Shown here: positions 50,785 to 64,000 of the stretch, piece by piece
Numbering within the stretch: position 1 is the stretch's first letter
How the letters are laid out: every line of letters begins with the position of its first letter
NCBI GenBank assembly: GCA_032191485.1
Contig: JAVDOI010000003.1
Location: 22,450,873-22,514,872 of the forward strand
Reading direction: 5' to 3'
DNA from: Leptoclinus maculatus
Taxonomy: Eukaryota; Chordata; Actinopteri; Perciformes; Stichaeidae
DNA length: 64,000 bases
The notes under the pieces: generated by a model
What the model saw: only the letters and a program-made list of their open reading frames with translations
Told to the model about the DNA's origin: nothing
Database searches by the model: none
Made by a program: the position numbers and the translations under genes

Positions 50785-53700
50785 AGTAGCAGTGTTTTTC
50801 CAGCAGCAGGAGTGATGAGAGGATGGAGTGGAAAAGGAACTTCCTGCTGAGTGAACAGACATGCAATCGCTACACTGCCCGTCAGACCAGGCCAAAGCAC
50901 ACACACAGATACTACGTACACACACACACACACACACACTTTTCTGTTCACTTCCCTCCAGGTCAGGTGAGCCGACCTTAAAACACGCTGAATTGCGAAT
51001 AAACAAGAACGACAACAGATTCCTGTGACCACTGCGCTTTTAGAGGCTCTACGTTTACCTTCAAAGGGGAAACAGGAAACCGACTCAAGCAGTAACCGGA
51101 GTCCACAAGATGCAAAGCGGGTTGTGTTGACGTCAGGAACCATCTGACCAAACTGGTCTTGTGAGCATGAATGTTAATGGAGCGGTAGCATTCACCGGCA
51201 GCTGTCACGTCAGGAATTCCTACCACGTACCTGAGCTGGGCTCTTTGTATCCAGGTTTGTCAAGCAGAGGGTGACTGTAGAATACCAAGTTACGCAATAG
51301 ATTAAGCCAAACTGCTGGTGCTACCTGGCTATTTACCCAGGAGGTTTATAGTGTGGCTTTAAACCTATGGGAAGTCTTAATGGCTGAAATTGTGTTAGCT
51401 GTGTGGTTGGATTAGATTAGTGAACACAGCACTGCCTCTGGGAGTACAGATACAGGGACATCTATTCCCTACTAGAAATAGTTCTGTGGTGTGTAAAACC
51501 TAGCTTGGAAATCAGCTTTGAAGGTGTGACACTGGACTATGAACTCATGTGAGTTAGAACGAGATTATATCGCTTCAAGAACACCACGATTCTAGGCTCA
51601 GAGAGACTCTTGTTTATGGAAGCAGTGCTCTCGAAATGGAAAGCCATTTATTCCATGGTGTACTTTTATTTGAGTGCCAGGAATGATTCAGCAGTCATGG
51701 TAGACGCCTTCCTTTTCCCCCAAAATGTTGGACAACTCTTCAGTAAAAGAGTCCAAAAGTAGAAGGCTGTAATATGAACGTGATGTCCATTCACACACAG
51801 CCAATCCAGCTCCTTCTCTGCAGCCAAAGATGGATCTCAGGCCGGCAACGACATCATTTAACCTTTAATGAGCGAGCATGTGAGGCAGTATCGTTTGATC
51901 AAACCTGAGCTGGCATCAGAGTTATGAGTATACAGGTTTATATTCCCACCGAGAACGAAACCAGATGATGTCACTGACCACCACAGAAACTAATAAGTAA
52001 GTAAAGAGTTCAGATGAACAGAAAAATCTGACAAGTCACATGACTGTAGGACCCACAATGGCTGCAGGGCTTGAACTTGTGATCTTATATATTGATTTTG
52101 AGTGCTTAATTTAAAGAGGCACGGAAAGGACAGCCCTGCCTTGCCATGTCTTATGAGAAAAGCAGGTATAATAAAGCAGGCAGGAGGACAGACGAACAGG
52201 CAAGCACTGCAGAGCACCAGAGAATGGAAAATTACCAGAGCTCTACAGTCAGCTGGGCACCTTTGATCAGCCAGAGCCCAGGCGCCAATTACTGTTGGAT
52301 AATCGGCAGCCCTCAGAGGCCTGACGAGCTGCACAACGGGTCAGTGACCAGCCGGCGAAGGCCTGGTCAACAAGGCTCACGGAGCCAAAAGCCGACGGTG
52401 CCCCTTTCGCTGAAAATGCCGCATGAAGGCGGCCAAACGGACGAGCAGCACAGCGAGGCGATTGTTCCCCTCCTGTCGACTCAGCACAGTGGACAGACAT
52501 CCCTCTCCGCAGACCGCTCGCTGGTGGAGGATTGGTGCAATGGTGGGGAGTGTGTGCAAACCTGCCACTGCAACATGTCTCACATATTTTAAACATACGT
52601 AGAACAAATGTGCACACGCAGGCTGCTCACACACACCTGTCCCTGCAATTCTGTGGTAAACAAAAAGCTGCAGCGCTTGCTTGCTTGCTGCACAGTGATG
52701 CAACACACAGGAAACACTCGCTCCTCTCCACTGATAACCCCTTCATACCCAGGAACAAAGGGGGATTATCTACCTGTCCAAAAATGACTGCACGCTATCT
52801 GGGAGGAATGTGGACCGACTAAGTAAAGTAAATCTAACTGCGTGACCTCTCCAACAACACCGTTTTTCTTCTCACTTTTCCCCTTTTCTTACAGTCTGGT
52901 GTGTGACAAAGAGCCGAGCTGGCAGCACTGATTAATAAACAAAAGCTTTCTACTTGAGGCAGAACATGATATTCAGCTCATTAATAATTGACATCGTTCT
53001 CATCATCGATTAGGCTGCGATGTGGGCTTTTCTGTGCTGCTCCTCTCTCCGCCACTGTCAACAACACGGTGATCTGAAAACCGTTCTCAGACCTCGACAA
53101 AGAATTCTTCTGAAGTCGCTGCTGCGATGACAAGATGCCTCATCGCTGAATCCTCATATCGTAGTGTTATCTAACAGAAACACAGTAGCCAGTGGACTTT
53201 GGATCAGACACACTACAGTTACACAACAGGCAGGGCCGGTCCAAGTAGACCCATGTGGGCCAGCGTACAGCTCCCCTGTAAACCACGAGTCAGCAGAAGA
53301 GCTCGTTTATGAGGCCATTTTGATTAAAGATGGATATCAATTCAATTTGTTTCCAGACTTGTCTTAATACCAAAGCTGTATTTCCTTTGATGCATTATTA
53401 AATTAAACAGATTTTTCCACAAAACCTTAAACTAATTAAGCCAAACATCTGAAATGCACCAGTGTAAAACGCTGTCTTAACACTATTAACTCCATGAGAA
53501 CTTAATGTAATACAGCAGTAAAACTGATGAAATTATCATTAAAGTCATCCAATTAAAGAATATGTGAACATCCCCAAAAAACCGGACCAACGACTTTCAG
53601 TAATTGCAGTGTTCTTTGTTCTGTCTGCACACCAAAACTATTGAGATTCATCACAAAGACAGACTTCTGATTCTAACTCCCAGAGTGTGGCTTCATAATA

Positions 53701-56382
53701 CAGTTTCATCTTGAACAGTTTGATGCCACGGCACAAAAAATATGTCAATGTTATCTGTTAACTATACGTTGCACACGTGTGAAAGACAAAACAATGAAGC
53801 CACTTTACTTTGTAGTTGTAGTACTATACTGTATTTTGACTTATGCTGCCTGAGGAGGAGCTTGAAGCGCAGAGTCTGCATGTTTTCACACATGTTCTTC
53901 GACTGCGCTGTGTGTGCTTTTGTTAACGTCTGCGCATCAGAATCAGGTTGACATTTTGTTTTTGTTTTTTTGCCTTATCTTTTTGACACGGAGTACAAAC
54001 TCTGAACATTTTTGGCCGGGTCGTGTTGTTCTTATCGCTACATCACAACGTTGATACACGTCCAGGGTGACGACAGTGGGCGGGGCTAAGGAAAGGACAG
54101 GAAGAAGCAACGTGCAGACCGTCTACTCAGCCAAGTGAATGGGATTTGTGCACTGTGTGGTTGAGAGACTGGTGTCAGTGGGAGTCATAAACACACACAG
54201 GTCACTTAGTTCTGAGACAGGGAGTTATTACACCAACAACACACTGACATCTGATTCTGTGTCTCCCACATCAGACAGTCTGTAGTCATATTACAAATGC
54301 AAGTTAAGTCTTGTACATGTGACTATGTTTAGGTAATACATGCATCTTTTAAACAGGTAACTAACAGCTGGTAGTACAATACAACAAAGCTCTAGACAAG
54401 ATCAAGAGAAGCCAGACCAAGAGGGACCAAGAGGACCAAGAGGAACAAGGAGGGGTGGGAAGCTTTATTCTCACAAGCAAAACTCAAATCCAAAAGTGAA
54501 ACCAGTGGCAGGTGTAGAAAGCTGATTACTAGTTTTATACCTCATTCAAAGTATGTTTTGGGGTCAATCTCATTGTTTTGGTTTATAAATATAGGTGTCA
54601 AAGTCCTCAGCTAAAAGTCTTCCACGTCTAACACTCTTGTTGGCACTGGTAGCTGGTAGATTCCCACCCAGTGAGATACACACCACCAGTCGGTTTGTCC
54701 TGGGTCACTGGTAATTACAGCAGAGATCAGAGGGATGAATAAAGCAGGAGCTGTTCCTGCACAGGAGGCTCAGGTATCACTCTATATAGGGGCCCAGATA
54801 GACAAAAGGAGTCCCTGAGCCCCATACCGTACCCAGGGAGGAGCGATAGCGACGCAAACCCGAAAGGCAACTCCTCGTCTACAGTGACGCAACACCAGCC
54901 CCCCCCCAGCCTTGATCCACTGTGTAAACAGCAGAGGCAGAATGAGGCGCTCAAGGCCCCTTGGACCCAATTAGGAACTAAAGATATTGTCCCAAATGGG
55001 GATGTCGAGGAACATCATGCACCACCCACTGTTGTTTTTGCTGACAAAGCCAAATGCTGCCACTAAGAAAGCCAACATATACAAATACTGCATGGTTTGT
55101 ATAAACCCAGTGAGATTTAATGCACTGTAGTTTCACTGACAGCAGGATTTCAAAAACATGAACAGGTTGTTTGTCTGTAGAAAAGAAATGTCTTGCCAAT
55201 ATACCCCATAAAGATTTCTTACAGGTTTTTAATGTCTGAGATTGAGCAATAAAAATGCCTCAGACAAAGAACGTACAATGCTAAAAGTAATGCGAGTGGA
55301 GGAAACATGTTACAGGGCTTCTGTGGTTGTGACTGCTGGTGTTTGCTAACATAGGGAGTTGCTTTTTGGTTTGTTCTAATGGACGGTCACCTCATACAGT
55401 CCATATAAACATGTCTTGTTTCCTAAATGTCCTAACCTCAAACACAGCCAAAGACGTTCCTTAGTCTTCATCTCGTGTACGTCTAAGTTTGAGTACAATC
55501 AGCTTTGGAAACAGACGTTCCATTATGTGAAAAGGTCAAGACTTTCTCTCTGTGGTGGAGGATAACACCGCTTACCAACAAACACACCAAACACACAAGT
55601 TCAATCCAACTCTGCGGTTCCACAGAACCTATTTTAGGCTACTTGTGTTGAAATGGGGTCAGCTGCACATTTGAGATCCTGATTCTAAAACCTCCCCTCT
55701 GGTTGAATCTTCTCTGAGTGTCTGTTGGATCCGGTCCCAATCAGCTCAGAACATGGCGCTCCAACGAGTACAGACAGTATGCTTTTCTTTCTAATGATGC
55801 AAAAGGTACCGATTCCGGCACGGAACAGGATGTTAACGATGCTCACGTGAACAGTCGTCCTCTTCAGGGATCATTTTACAGGTGCTCTCTGTGCTTAGCC
55901 AGAGCAGAAAAGGTTCTTTTGGTGGTTCAGCTCGAGTCTCTTTGTGCACTTCACAAACCTCCAGACTGCAAGCAGCTCTTTTACCGAGCAGTGTTTTGGT
56001 AACTTATCAGCCCAAAAGGTTAGAGTGTTCGACAGAGGAGAGCGTCAAAACAAATCCCACTCTAGTTCCTGCAACTTGTCTGCATTCTTTGTCATAATCT
56101 CTGACATTTGGATTACATTCTCACTCCTAATGAACGGTAACACCATCAACTTGGACCAGAACCGGATTGTCAGGCCTCTCGGTGAACCTGAGTTTGCGTG
56201 TCCTTATTCTCACCTTCCTACCCGAACATATGAGCCTGTTATTAAATCACTACAAATATGCTTGGTGTGCCCACACTTCTGGTGAGCTGTGATGACTTGA
56301 CAAAAAAGAAAAGCACACGTTGTGGATGACAACATGAGCCGGCACATTCATTGGCCCGCATCAAAACTGCAGCCAAAAGCAG

Positions 56383-56988
56383 CGGTGGAAGGTTTACTCA
56401 AGTACTGTATTGAAGAATACTGAGGTATTTGTTCTAGTTTATGGTATGTTATACTTCTACTCTACTACATCACTATGTTTTTCTAAAAGCTTTGGTTACT
56501 TTTCAGATGAACCCCTCTTGGATCAGCTGGAAAATGCATCGTCACGAAGCTGAAAACAGGGCTGTTTTTCTGAGCTCGTGAAAAGTTATATATGGTTCTC
56601 ACAGGCAACAGACATCTGATGATCATAGAGAATATGCTGCATTACTGAATATTAAAACACTCAACCGTATATAAAAGGAGTTAAATTTAGCACAACCATA
56701 AATATATACAGCATTAAAATGCAACATACACATTAATGCAGCAGTAATATTCATTTAAAAACATTATATAAAAGTAAAATAAAGACGGTGACCATTTTAC
56801 GGGATATTGGGTACATACTTTGGATACTTTAAGTAGATTTTGCTGAACGTAATGACATACTTTTACTTGGGTTTTGAATGCAGGACTTTTACCGGTAGTG
56901 GAGTATTTTCAGTGTGGTATTCGTACTTGTTCGTAAATATAGGATCTGAATACTTCTTAAAGGATCCGAATACTTCTTCTACCATTGG
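56383..56988. mobile_element. Dispersed fish repeat, copy 1 (numb 5' intron)
   Basis: It begins GCGGTGGAAGGTTTACTCAAG and ends with GGATCCGAATACTTCTTCTA then CCATTGG. The inverted relationship of the ends (GGTGGAAG... versus ...CTTCTACCA) and the AGTAC-rich body match an abundant non-autonomous repeat that I recognise in percomorph genomes. Confidence 0.6.
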
Positions 56989-58785
56989 CCAAAAGCAAGG
57001 ATTAACATGACAAATACACAGCACAGGTGAGCAGTCAAGAGACGGACACAGACAGACTGTCCTGATCCAGACCGCTTGATGTTGTAAAAGAAGAAAAGAC
57101 ACACAGACGCACACCGCCCTGCGGTGTCATCTCATATCTATTCAGCTACCGCTGGACTGAAAGCTCAGCGGACATCGACGCTCACTCTGGTTTCACCACA
57201 AGCAGCAAGAAGCTTGACTATCTCGCTGCTATCAGGGTACAAAAGTGAAGCCCTTTGATTGCGTCGTCATCGCACGGCAAGTTGGTCCACCCGTGTTGCA
57301 TCACTACACTCAGCATTCACATGTGCAGCTCACTGCCAAGAAAAAGGGCCTCTCCTTTGAGGAGTGAGAGAAACACTGGTTTCTCCCACAGAGTGAATCA
57401 CAAAGCTCAGGAGAGAGACTCGCTCTTGCATTCTCCTCCTCTCTCAAACAGCTGACAGGACTTGCACAGTGGGCTTGATGGCAGATAGCCAATCTCGCCT
57501 CCCTCATTCTGTGTGAGATGAGTTAAGCCACGAGTTACTTACAGAAGTTAGGGGGGGGGGAAAAATCACTTATCTCTTTGTATGGGAGAGACATCAAAAT
57601 CCCTTTCAGAACACATTTATAATTTTCAAATGGTTCGAAACGAAATTACAGCTAGTAAGTAACTTGTCATTTTAATCAATTAGTAGCTAAAATGCCAAAT
57701 ATGTGCTGGGTTGAGATTCTAAGATGGGTGGACTTGATGCTTTATTTTATTATATATGGTAAGAAATAGAACATATTTTAGGTTTTAGTGGGATATAACA
57801 GTCAATATGAGTACCGCATATTGTGCTGCATATTTCACTATCTTGTAATATGTACTAGCCACAGCAATTAAGATAACATAATCGTCAAATGGAAATAATC
57901 ATGACTTTCAGCCCTATATAACATACAAGTGCCATCAGTTTTATAAAGATTTAACCATCTGTTTCTAGCTTGGATTGCCTCTTCACAATGGAAAGTACAA
58001 AACATGCTGCCAAAATAGATGAGTCACTTCCGATTATTCAAGTCACAAACCTCATCACCACCCAATTAACAAAACAGTAATGACCTCAATAACTATGGCT
58101 AATGAGAGCACCCAAATGTGGTTAGTGTGCAGTAAGCGGGGTGTGTTTGTACTGTCTGTCTGTCTAAGAAGTCAACTCCAAGCTATGACACCATATAAGA
58201 GAATCGAGAGCACGTTATCACACTGTTAGGTCTATGAGTCACAGTTATATATTCAGGGCAATCAACATTTTTACAAACTTAACCAGTCACTAAACTTAAT
58301 TGGAAAGGAATAGTCACGCATTTTAATGCTCATCCTGTATTAGTAACAATGACATAACACAAGTGTGACAGTCTGAAAATGATATGACTGAATGATGTGT
58401 TAGCTGATAGCCTCCTCTAGTAACGTCCACCTCTTAAAGTTAACCAGGTAAGTATCACTAGCTTCTTAGCGTCCACTGACGTTAACGTGAGCTAGCTAAA
58501 TAACCTCTTAGCTCATTCTTTAGGGGAATACCTTTTGAAGGATGGAAAACATGTATCTTTATCACGGCTTAACGTGTAGCTCGTCCTGGTTTCTAGTCAG
58601 TTAGCAAACAAGCTAAAAAAGCCATGTAATTGAGTTCTACAGTGAGCTTTTAAGAGTCGTGGAGCTATAACGTAGCTGCGTGTGCCGCATCCACACAAGC
58701 TAGTGCTGCTTAGCTTGGCGAGCTAACAAGCATTACCCGGCAGGCTCATTAAAAATACACACATCCATCAAACCAACAAACTGAC

Positions 58786-59050
58786 CTGAGATCCCCGCTG
58801 CGACCCAGAAGATGCCCCGTTGATGCCGTCACCTTTGTACCACGAACCGTGCAGAGCAGAAATGATTCAAATTCCACAGAAAGTGTCGGGAGAGACGCTC
58901 GCAGTCCAATCGCTTCAGCCACCGCCGCTGAATGGCTGCTGCGCGAGGACTCAACCGAACGTCCTCCTTAGCAACGGACCGCCTCCGCGCGACCTCATTG
59001 GACCGGCGCGTGCGGAGTGATCGGTAGGCGACAGAGCAACCTGTAAGCAA
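58786..59050 (-). promoter_or_regulatory. numb: Probable numb promoter and untranslated first exon
   Basis: On the minus strand a donor (ctcag|gtcagt) follows 58786, preceded by GC/CpG-rich sequence without a long frame. The 58880-59030 part is the most CpG-dense of this region and carries CCAAT-type motifs in both orientations (GTCCAATCG, CATTGGACC), typical of a TATA-less housekeeping promoter. The long intron from here to 40476 would be about 18.3 kb. Assignment to numb rests on strand, position and lack of another gene between. Confidence 0.5.
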
Positions 59051-59075
59051 ACCGGAATTTCGCTGCATTTATTTC

Positions 59076-59219
59076 ATATAGATAGATATATATCTTGACA
59101 TAAATGTATATATATATATATATTATAAATAAATAAATATATATGTATAAATATATATTGATTTAATATGTATATATTTATTTCATATACTGTATATATA
59201 TTTATTTAATATATATGAA

Positions 59220-59257
<38 letters not shown>

Positions 59258-59290
59258 AAAATATATATAGATATATATGAAATAAAGCAA
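59076..59290. repeat. AT-rich simple sequence (ATAT/AAATA)
   Basis: About 200 bp of nearly pure A/T with (AT)n and (ATA)n segments directly upstream of the probable numb promoter. It can form cruciforms and is not coding. Confidence 0.9.
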
Positions 59291-59734
59291 TTATGGTAAA
59301 TAAAATAACAGAGTAAAAAATGAAATATCAAATGCACAATACATACAATAAGAATAACTGAGTAAAAATATTAGATATAAAAATGCACAATATATACAAT
59401 GAAATAGAATAATATTAAATGAACTAACTAAACAGTAGTGCAAAGATTTAACCAATATCTGTATATTAACCATATCTGTAGATTTATCACGGCAAGAGAT
59501 CCGCTGCTAAGTGCTTCAAATGAAATGACTCAGATTATTGTAGTGTGACCAGCTGATAGAGTCCAAAAGAGCAGAAACTCAGTTTGATGCTCCCTTATTA
59601 AATGACTCATCACGGTTTTTCCTATCAGGCTGTCCTATCTGGAAAGTGGGAGCAATTCCACTGAATTCCTTAAATTAAATTAGGGATCATTTCTGTCTTA
59701 GCTCCATGCACAGTGGAACATATACGTAAAGCTT

Positions 59735-60226
59735 TACATTTACTCAAGTACTGTACTTACTTAGGTACATTGTTGAGGTATTTTACTCTACTTGGGTATT
59801 TCACCTTTCTTTATACTCGTATTTTAATACATTTTGGAAGCTGATATTGTACTTTTTATCGCACTACGTTTAATTGACAATTTACCATCAATAATAATCA
59901 CTATTGCTTTGCGGATTCAGATTATTAACACAACATTTATATCAACTAATACATCCTGATATAGTATATAGATGGAGATACCCAGCAGTACATGAAGTAG
60001 TTCAGATTAGACACTCATTTACCAGTTTACACATTCATGCATCACTAATTATAATCCATTGATATTCTGAGACATTCTGCATAATAAGTACTTTTGCTTT
60101 CGGTACTTTAAGTATATTTTGATGCTAGTATTCTTGTACTTTTAATTGTAACAAGAGTATTTCTACAGTGCAGTATTACTACTTTTATTTAAGTGTAAGA
60201 TCTGAGTATTACTTCCACCATCGATG
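59735..60226. mobile_element. Dispersed fish repeat, copy 2
   Basis: It contains TTTACTCAAGTACTGTACTT near its left end and GATCTGAGTATTACTTCCAC then CATCG at its right end, with internal AGTAC and TACTTT motifs shared with copies 1 and 3. Confidence 0.6.
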
Positions 60227-61209
60227 CTCCCGAAAAGAACACATTGAGTTGTGTCTATCTTGAAAGTGGGACCAATGTCACTGTCTTACTTCTACTTATT
60301 TTACAGTACATAATGTAATACATGCAATGAGTGTAGACTGAGTCTCCGGCAGTGGTGCAAGTATTCCATCTATTAGATCGTAACAGTGCGTTGAATGTCC
60401 TGTTTATGTTTGACTAAATGTACTTGTTAACATGTAGTGTCCAGCAGCTGTCTGTCCTCATTATATTCTCTATCTGGCTGATATGCAAACATGAGTCCAG
60501 TCGCTGGAGGAACTTCTGAAACCACAGAGTTTGAAGGGCCATTTGGATAAAACCACAGTATCCACTTCCTGTTTTACATGAGTTTGAATCCACTTATCGT
60601 CTTGGAAATGTATTTTAAAGACCAGCCACTCACCATGTTGTCTTTAAAAACTGCTCTGACTCTTCACATTCATTGTCCTTTGTCTTTTCTCAGGTTTCTG
60701 CTATGTTTGCCCCCCCCCCCCTCCCTTTTCCTCCCCTGATGATGAAACCTCGGCCCCTTTCAAAGGCCAGAAGTTTATCAGCATTAACTTGCATTCCTCG
60801 CATAGCTACGGAGCCTGCTGAGCTGCAGCGCGGCATGCTTTGTGGCCTGGAAGGTTACAAAACCAACGAGGAAAAAACTAACAAAGTTGTCGAGCCTGTT
60901 TAAGCTGATGAGTGACATGCCAATGTATTTATTAGCAGCTATGAATATCGCTCTCTCAAACACACACACCACAACATATTGTCTCTATTCTCCTTTCACC
61001 GCCACCCTCCTTTTATTATTAATCATCTTAAATCTAATCTTCTTTTTTAAAACCAAGCCTTCATTCATCAACCTGACAAGGTCAGAGTCATAAAACATAG
61101 CTGGACAGCCTCTAATATATCTGTGAGGTTATTCTGCCCCCTGGTGGTCACTACCTGTACATTCAGCGACACACCTCAGGTGCACCCACTCAGGTGTCTA
61201 CGTCATATG

Positions 61210-61692
61210 TTAAGTACTCACATCTTTCACTGTAGTACAAGTACCAGTAAAACAGTGTAGAAATACTGTTGCATTTAAAATTTTACTTGAGTGGAAGAAC
61301 AAAGGTTTTAGCAACAAAAATGTACTTTAACTTCCAATAATACTATCTAATAATATTATACAGAATGACTCAGTTCAGAACATGTATTATATAACTGGAT
61401 TATATTTATTGAGACATTCATGTGTTCATAAATGGTGCCGCTGGTAAAGGTGGATCTAATTGTAACTACTTTATGTACTGCTGCGTATCTTAGCCTATAA
61501 TGATATTAATGCATTTATGAGTTGATTATATTTTGTATTAATAACCTGAATCTGCAAAGTAACTAAAGCGGTCAAATAAATGTAGAACGTGGAGTAGAAA
61601 GTAGAATATTTCCCTCTGAAAAGTACCTCCAAATTGTAGTACAGTAAAAGTACAGTTCTTGTGTAAAAGTACTTCACTTTCCACCACTGGAA
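61210..61692. mobile_element. Dispersed fish repeat, copy 3
   Basis: It shares GTAAAAGTACTTCACTTTCC then ACCACTGG and an AGTAC-rich body with the two copies to its left. A related partial copy seems present at about 63166-63300 (CAGCAGTGGAAGGAACCAATC). Confidence 0.55.
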
Positions 61693-62192
61693 CTGGTCAA
61701 ATATGTGCCTCAAAGTAGATAAACGTGTGATTATAGACGGTCTATGTTAAATTAAAGCATGTTTTAGGCCACATTCAGTCCAGTCTACACCTCCTATGTT
61801 GAATAACACACTAAAGTACTGCTGAGGCTGACATGTTTTTACTCATCCTGCTATGAGTTGTGGAAATTGTATTAAAAAGTCAGTACCGGTAATTCATTCA
61901 GATTCCTCCTCTAGAGGTCACCAATGTTTGTGCCACATCTCATAGAAAATAGAAATATGTGTCTCTGGTTATCGACACGACCAGCATTTAAATCACACAG
62001 CTAAAATACTCAAAAAGTTCTTTATTACATATTTCAAATATTTGTTGAATACACATCTGAGTGGATGAACTTTTAAATATGTCAATCATATTTGTAGTGA
62101 ATTAGAATTACAGCACATTCTGACTGTGAACAAGTGTCTTTTCCAACTTATCTTGCAAATAATTAAGAGCAATAATTCCTTTGTTACCACAT

Positions 62193-62198
62193 TTTATT
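62193..62198 (-). terminator. Candidate polyadenylation signal of the GALNT gene
   Basis: AATAAA on the minus strand about 610 bp beyond the GALNT stop codon. A further copy at 62021-62026 is an alternative. Confidence 0.35.
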
Positions 62199-62806
62199 TT
62201 TCAAACAACATATAGAGTACAAGCCATTACCTGCTTCAAATATTTACATAAAACTTTGTAGAGAGACAGAAAAAGAAAAACATTCTTTGGGTCTGACCAT
62301 GCAAAACAATAAATAATGTTCCTGACGGTGCTTTGCATGGTGCGCTCTGAAGTGAAATAGAAAAGCTCTCAGACTCACTTGGCTATACATAAAGCTGCCC
62401 TGGTCCACGCAGTCACCAGAAGGATGCACTCACCCTCACTACTCCAAATATAACCGCTGACCAGGAGAGATACAGAAATGAAAAAGGTGAGATGTGCAAC
62501 AGTTTTCAGTGAAAAGCTTAGATTACGTAGAAGAACTGCAGCATCCTTGAAGGATGGAGCACTGTACACAAACAGACCTCGGACGCGTTGCTCGACGAGG
62601 CCTTTCGAATGTCTCCGGCGACGCTCTTGTCACCGGCGAGCAGGAGCTAGAAGTTGACATCGTACAGTCACGAACACTCCGTTCATCGCCCCAGCGAAGC
62701 GACACACAGTGTGCAGATGTGATCCCCATGAGTCCCTCTGCAAGGCCGGGTCCAGAATCCGCTCCCCCTCTTCCCCCTCTTCCCCCCCCCCCCCGACCGC
62801 CGTGGC

Positions 62807-62950
62807 TCAGGTGATTATTTGTGGCTCCCAGGTCTGACTGGCCATCTGGGGGCGACACTGCGTGATGACCAGAGGGCCCGTCGGGGTCTGGCTGTCCAGA
62901 CAGAGGCCACTGACCATGTGCTGCAGAGCCGTGCCTTTAGGCTTCCACTT
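62807..62950 (-). CDS. galnt16: Polypeptide N-acetylgalactosaminyltransferase, last coding exon (probably galnt16), partial gene
   Basis: On the minus strand, after acceptor ctgtgtgcag, the exon reads KWKPKGTALQHMVSGLCLDS, then QTPTGPLVITQCRPQMASQT, WEPQIIT and TGA (144 nt, 47 aa, phase 0). LQH.VSGLCLD, the following Cys and a final W are the last repeat of the ricin-B (QxW-type) lectin domain of GALNT enzymes, which start mucin-type O-glycosylation in the Golgi. The spacing resembles the GALNT14/16 group. In human, GALNT16 lies between EXD2 and ERH on 14q24, so galnt16 is the likely identity. Upstream exons must lie beyond 64000; 62951-64000 appears to be intron. The family is firm, the paralogue less so. 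Confidence 0.75.
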   Translation of the reverse strand, partial: KWKPKGTALQHMVSGLCLDSQTPTGPLVITQCRPQMASQTWEPQIIT

Positions 62951-64000
62951 CTGCACACAGAGACAGAAAACAGCTGGTTTGTACAGACGTCCTCCTCTGG
63001 TTTGTGTTATTTCCTGATCATGAATGATGGTTGGTGTTAGTAGTGAGTGATGGACTGAGTCAGACCAGATAACAGAGATCACAGGAATGATTGACTTGTT
63101 GGACACGGAGTGGAAACATCACAGCAGAGCCAGCTGTGATGTTTCACTGATAGAATGTTCTGTACCGAGTCCAGCAGTGGAAGGAACCAATCAAGTAAAG
63201 AACGAATTCTTAGTATGTGTACTTTATTTTTCCATTTAATACTCTTATCATACTTTTACTCCACTAGATTTAGTTTTTAGCAGTTTTAAAAAATAAAGAG
63301 AGTTCTAGTTTTACAGATTAAACTCATATAATAGTTGAACTACACCAGTAAAGTGCTACTTACACATTAACATCAGTATACAAATCCAATAATATAACAT
63401 TTAATAGAATAATAACGCTCAGAGAGGATGTTCTGGTACATTTTAAATAAGAGCTCAGTGTGTAGGATGGATTTCACTGAATACCTCTCGGCTCACTCCT
63501 GAGGTAACGTGAGCCGTGGAGTGTAACCATGGTAACGGCTTTGTGTTTCTGTTATTTACTTCTCCCTCATTGAGGTAAAGGGGTTGGACGTAACGTTGAG
63601 GACAGTACGGTGCTACATATTTCAACAGCAGCCTCCGAAATGACCTAACGTTGAATCAACAGCACCAAACATAAAGTGAACATTATAACCTTCATGGAAG
63701 AAGAATTAACTGCAGGACTGTTGCATTCATTATAGCAAGGTGTACCTAATAAACTGGCAAATAAGTGTATATTGTGCTACAACTACTTTTACTGAAGTGC
63801 AGCATGTGAATAATGCTAAAGTCCAGAGGAGCCACCGGCTCATATTATCAGCATAGATGGATATTAATAGAGTTGTATTTCATTTGTATTGTTGTACTTT
63901 CTCCTAATATCTATCTATGGTCATCATTTAATCCATTCACAGGTCACTCTGGTGAATTCAAACTCCCGTTCTTGCTTTTCTTCTATTGTAACATGATTTC
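62951..64000 (-). other. galnt16: Intron of the GALNT gene, running off the window
   Basis: No further lectin-domain exon was recognised. It contains a partial AGTAC-type dispersed repeat (about 63166-63300) and otherwise AT-rich sequence. Confidence 0.5.

Larger units (their letters stand above)
59291..62190. other. Intergenic region between numb and the GALNT gene
   Basis: No supported gene. It is filled by at least two copies of the AGTAC-rich dispersed repeat and a poly(C) run near 60712-60722. A 76-codon frame at 60673-60903 is not recognisable. Confidence 0.5.

Noticed and set aside
52146..52592. 148-codon frame in the numb 5' intron
   Set aside because: No recognisable family, splice signals or promoter; composition matches a chance frame in GC-richer intron.
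60673..60903. 76-codon plus-strand frame between numb and the GALNT gene
   Set aside because: It begins in a poly(C) tract giving prolines, has no homologue I know and lies among dispersed repeats.

Overview
This window is vertebrate nuclear DNA, most likely from a percomorph-type teleost fish. The genes have GT-AG introns, vertebrate-length exons and AATAAA signals, and their predicted proteins resemble human ERH, BICRA, EXD2, NUMB and a GALNT protein throughout. Intergenic and intronic DNA is rich in CA/GT microsatellites, long poly(G)/poly(C) runs and short dispersed repeats that I recognise as typical of fish. All family names come from recalled homologous proteins, not from a search.

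Layout, left to right. (1) erh, plus strand, 346-2680: four coding exons giving the 104-residue enhancer of rudimentary homolog. (2) A BICRA (GLTSCR1)-family gene, plus strand, coding 6060-14093: twelve exons, 1274 codons, with an untranslated first exon probably ending at 4169 and a 3.6-kb 3'UTR ending near 17.69 kb. (3) exd2, minus strand, coding 18855-22810: eight exons, 638 codons, plus at least one and probably two untranslated 5' exons (22939-23009 and one ending at 24006). (4) numb, minus strand, coding 26048-40465: ten exons, 662 codons with the optional PTB exon included. It has a 1.4-kb 3'UTR and a probable untranslated first exon at about 58.8 kb, so its 5' intron spans about 18 kb. 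(5) The last coding exon of a polypeptide GalNAc-transferase, minus strand, 62807-62950, most likely galnt16; the rest of that gene lies beyond the right edge.

In all complete models the summed exon lengths divide by three and the splice phases agree, which strongly supports the exon boundaries. The BICRA-family gene and exd2 meet tail to tail, with their poly(A) signals about 75 bp apart.

In human, ERH, EXD2, GALNT16 and NUMB lie on 14q24 and BICRA lies on 19q13, next to the NUMB paralogue's region. The BICRA-family gene here may therefore be a paralogue kept in fish on the 14q24-type segment. The five genes belong to unrelated pathways (RNA processing, chromatin remodelling, mitochondrial/DNA-end nuclease, Notch/endocytosis, O-glycosylation), and nothing suggests a functional cluster. 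I found no dedicated novel system. The most interesting items are the BICRA synteny, a tandem splice donor beside the EXD2 active site, a changed DPF motif in Numb, an upstream ORF in exd2, large simple-sequence arrays, a nested inverted-repeat element in a 3'UTR, and an unexplained coding-like stretch inside a numb intron.
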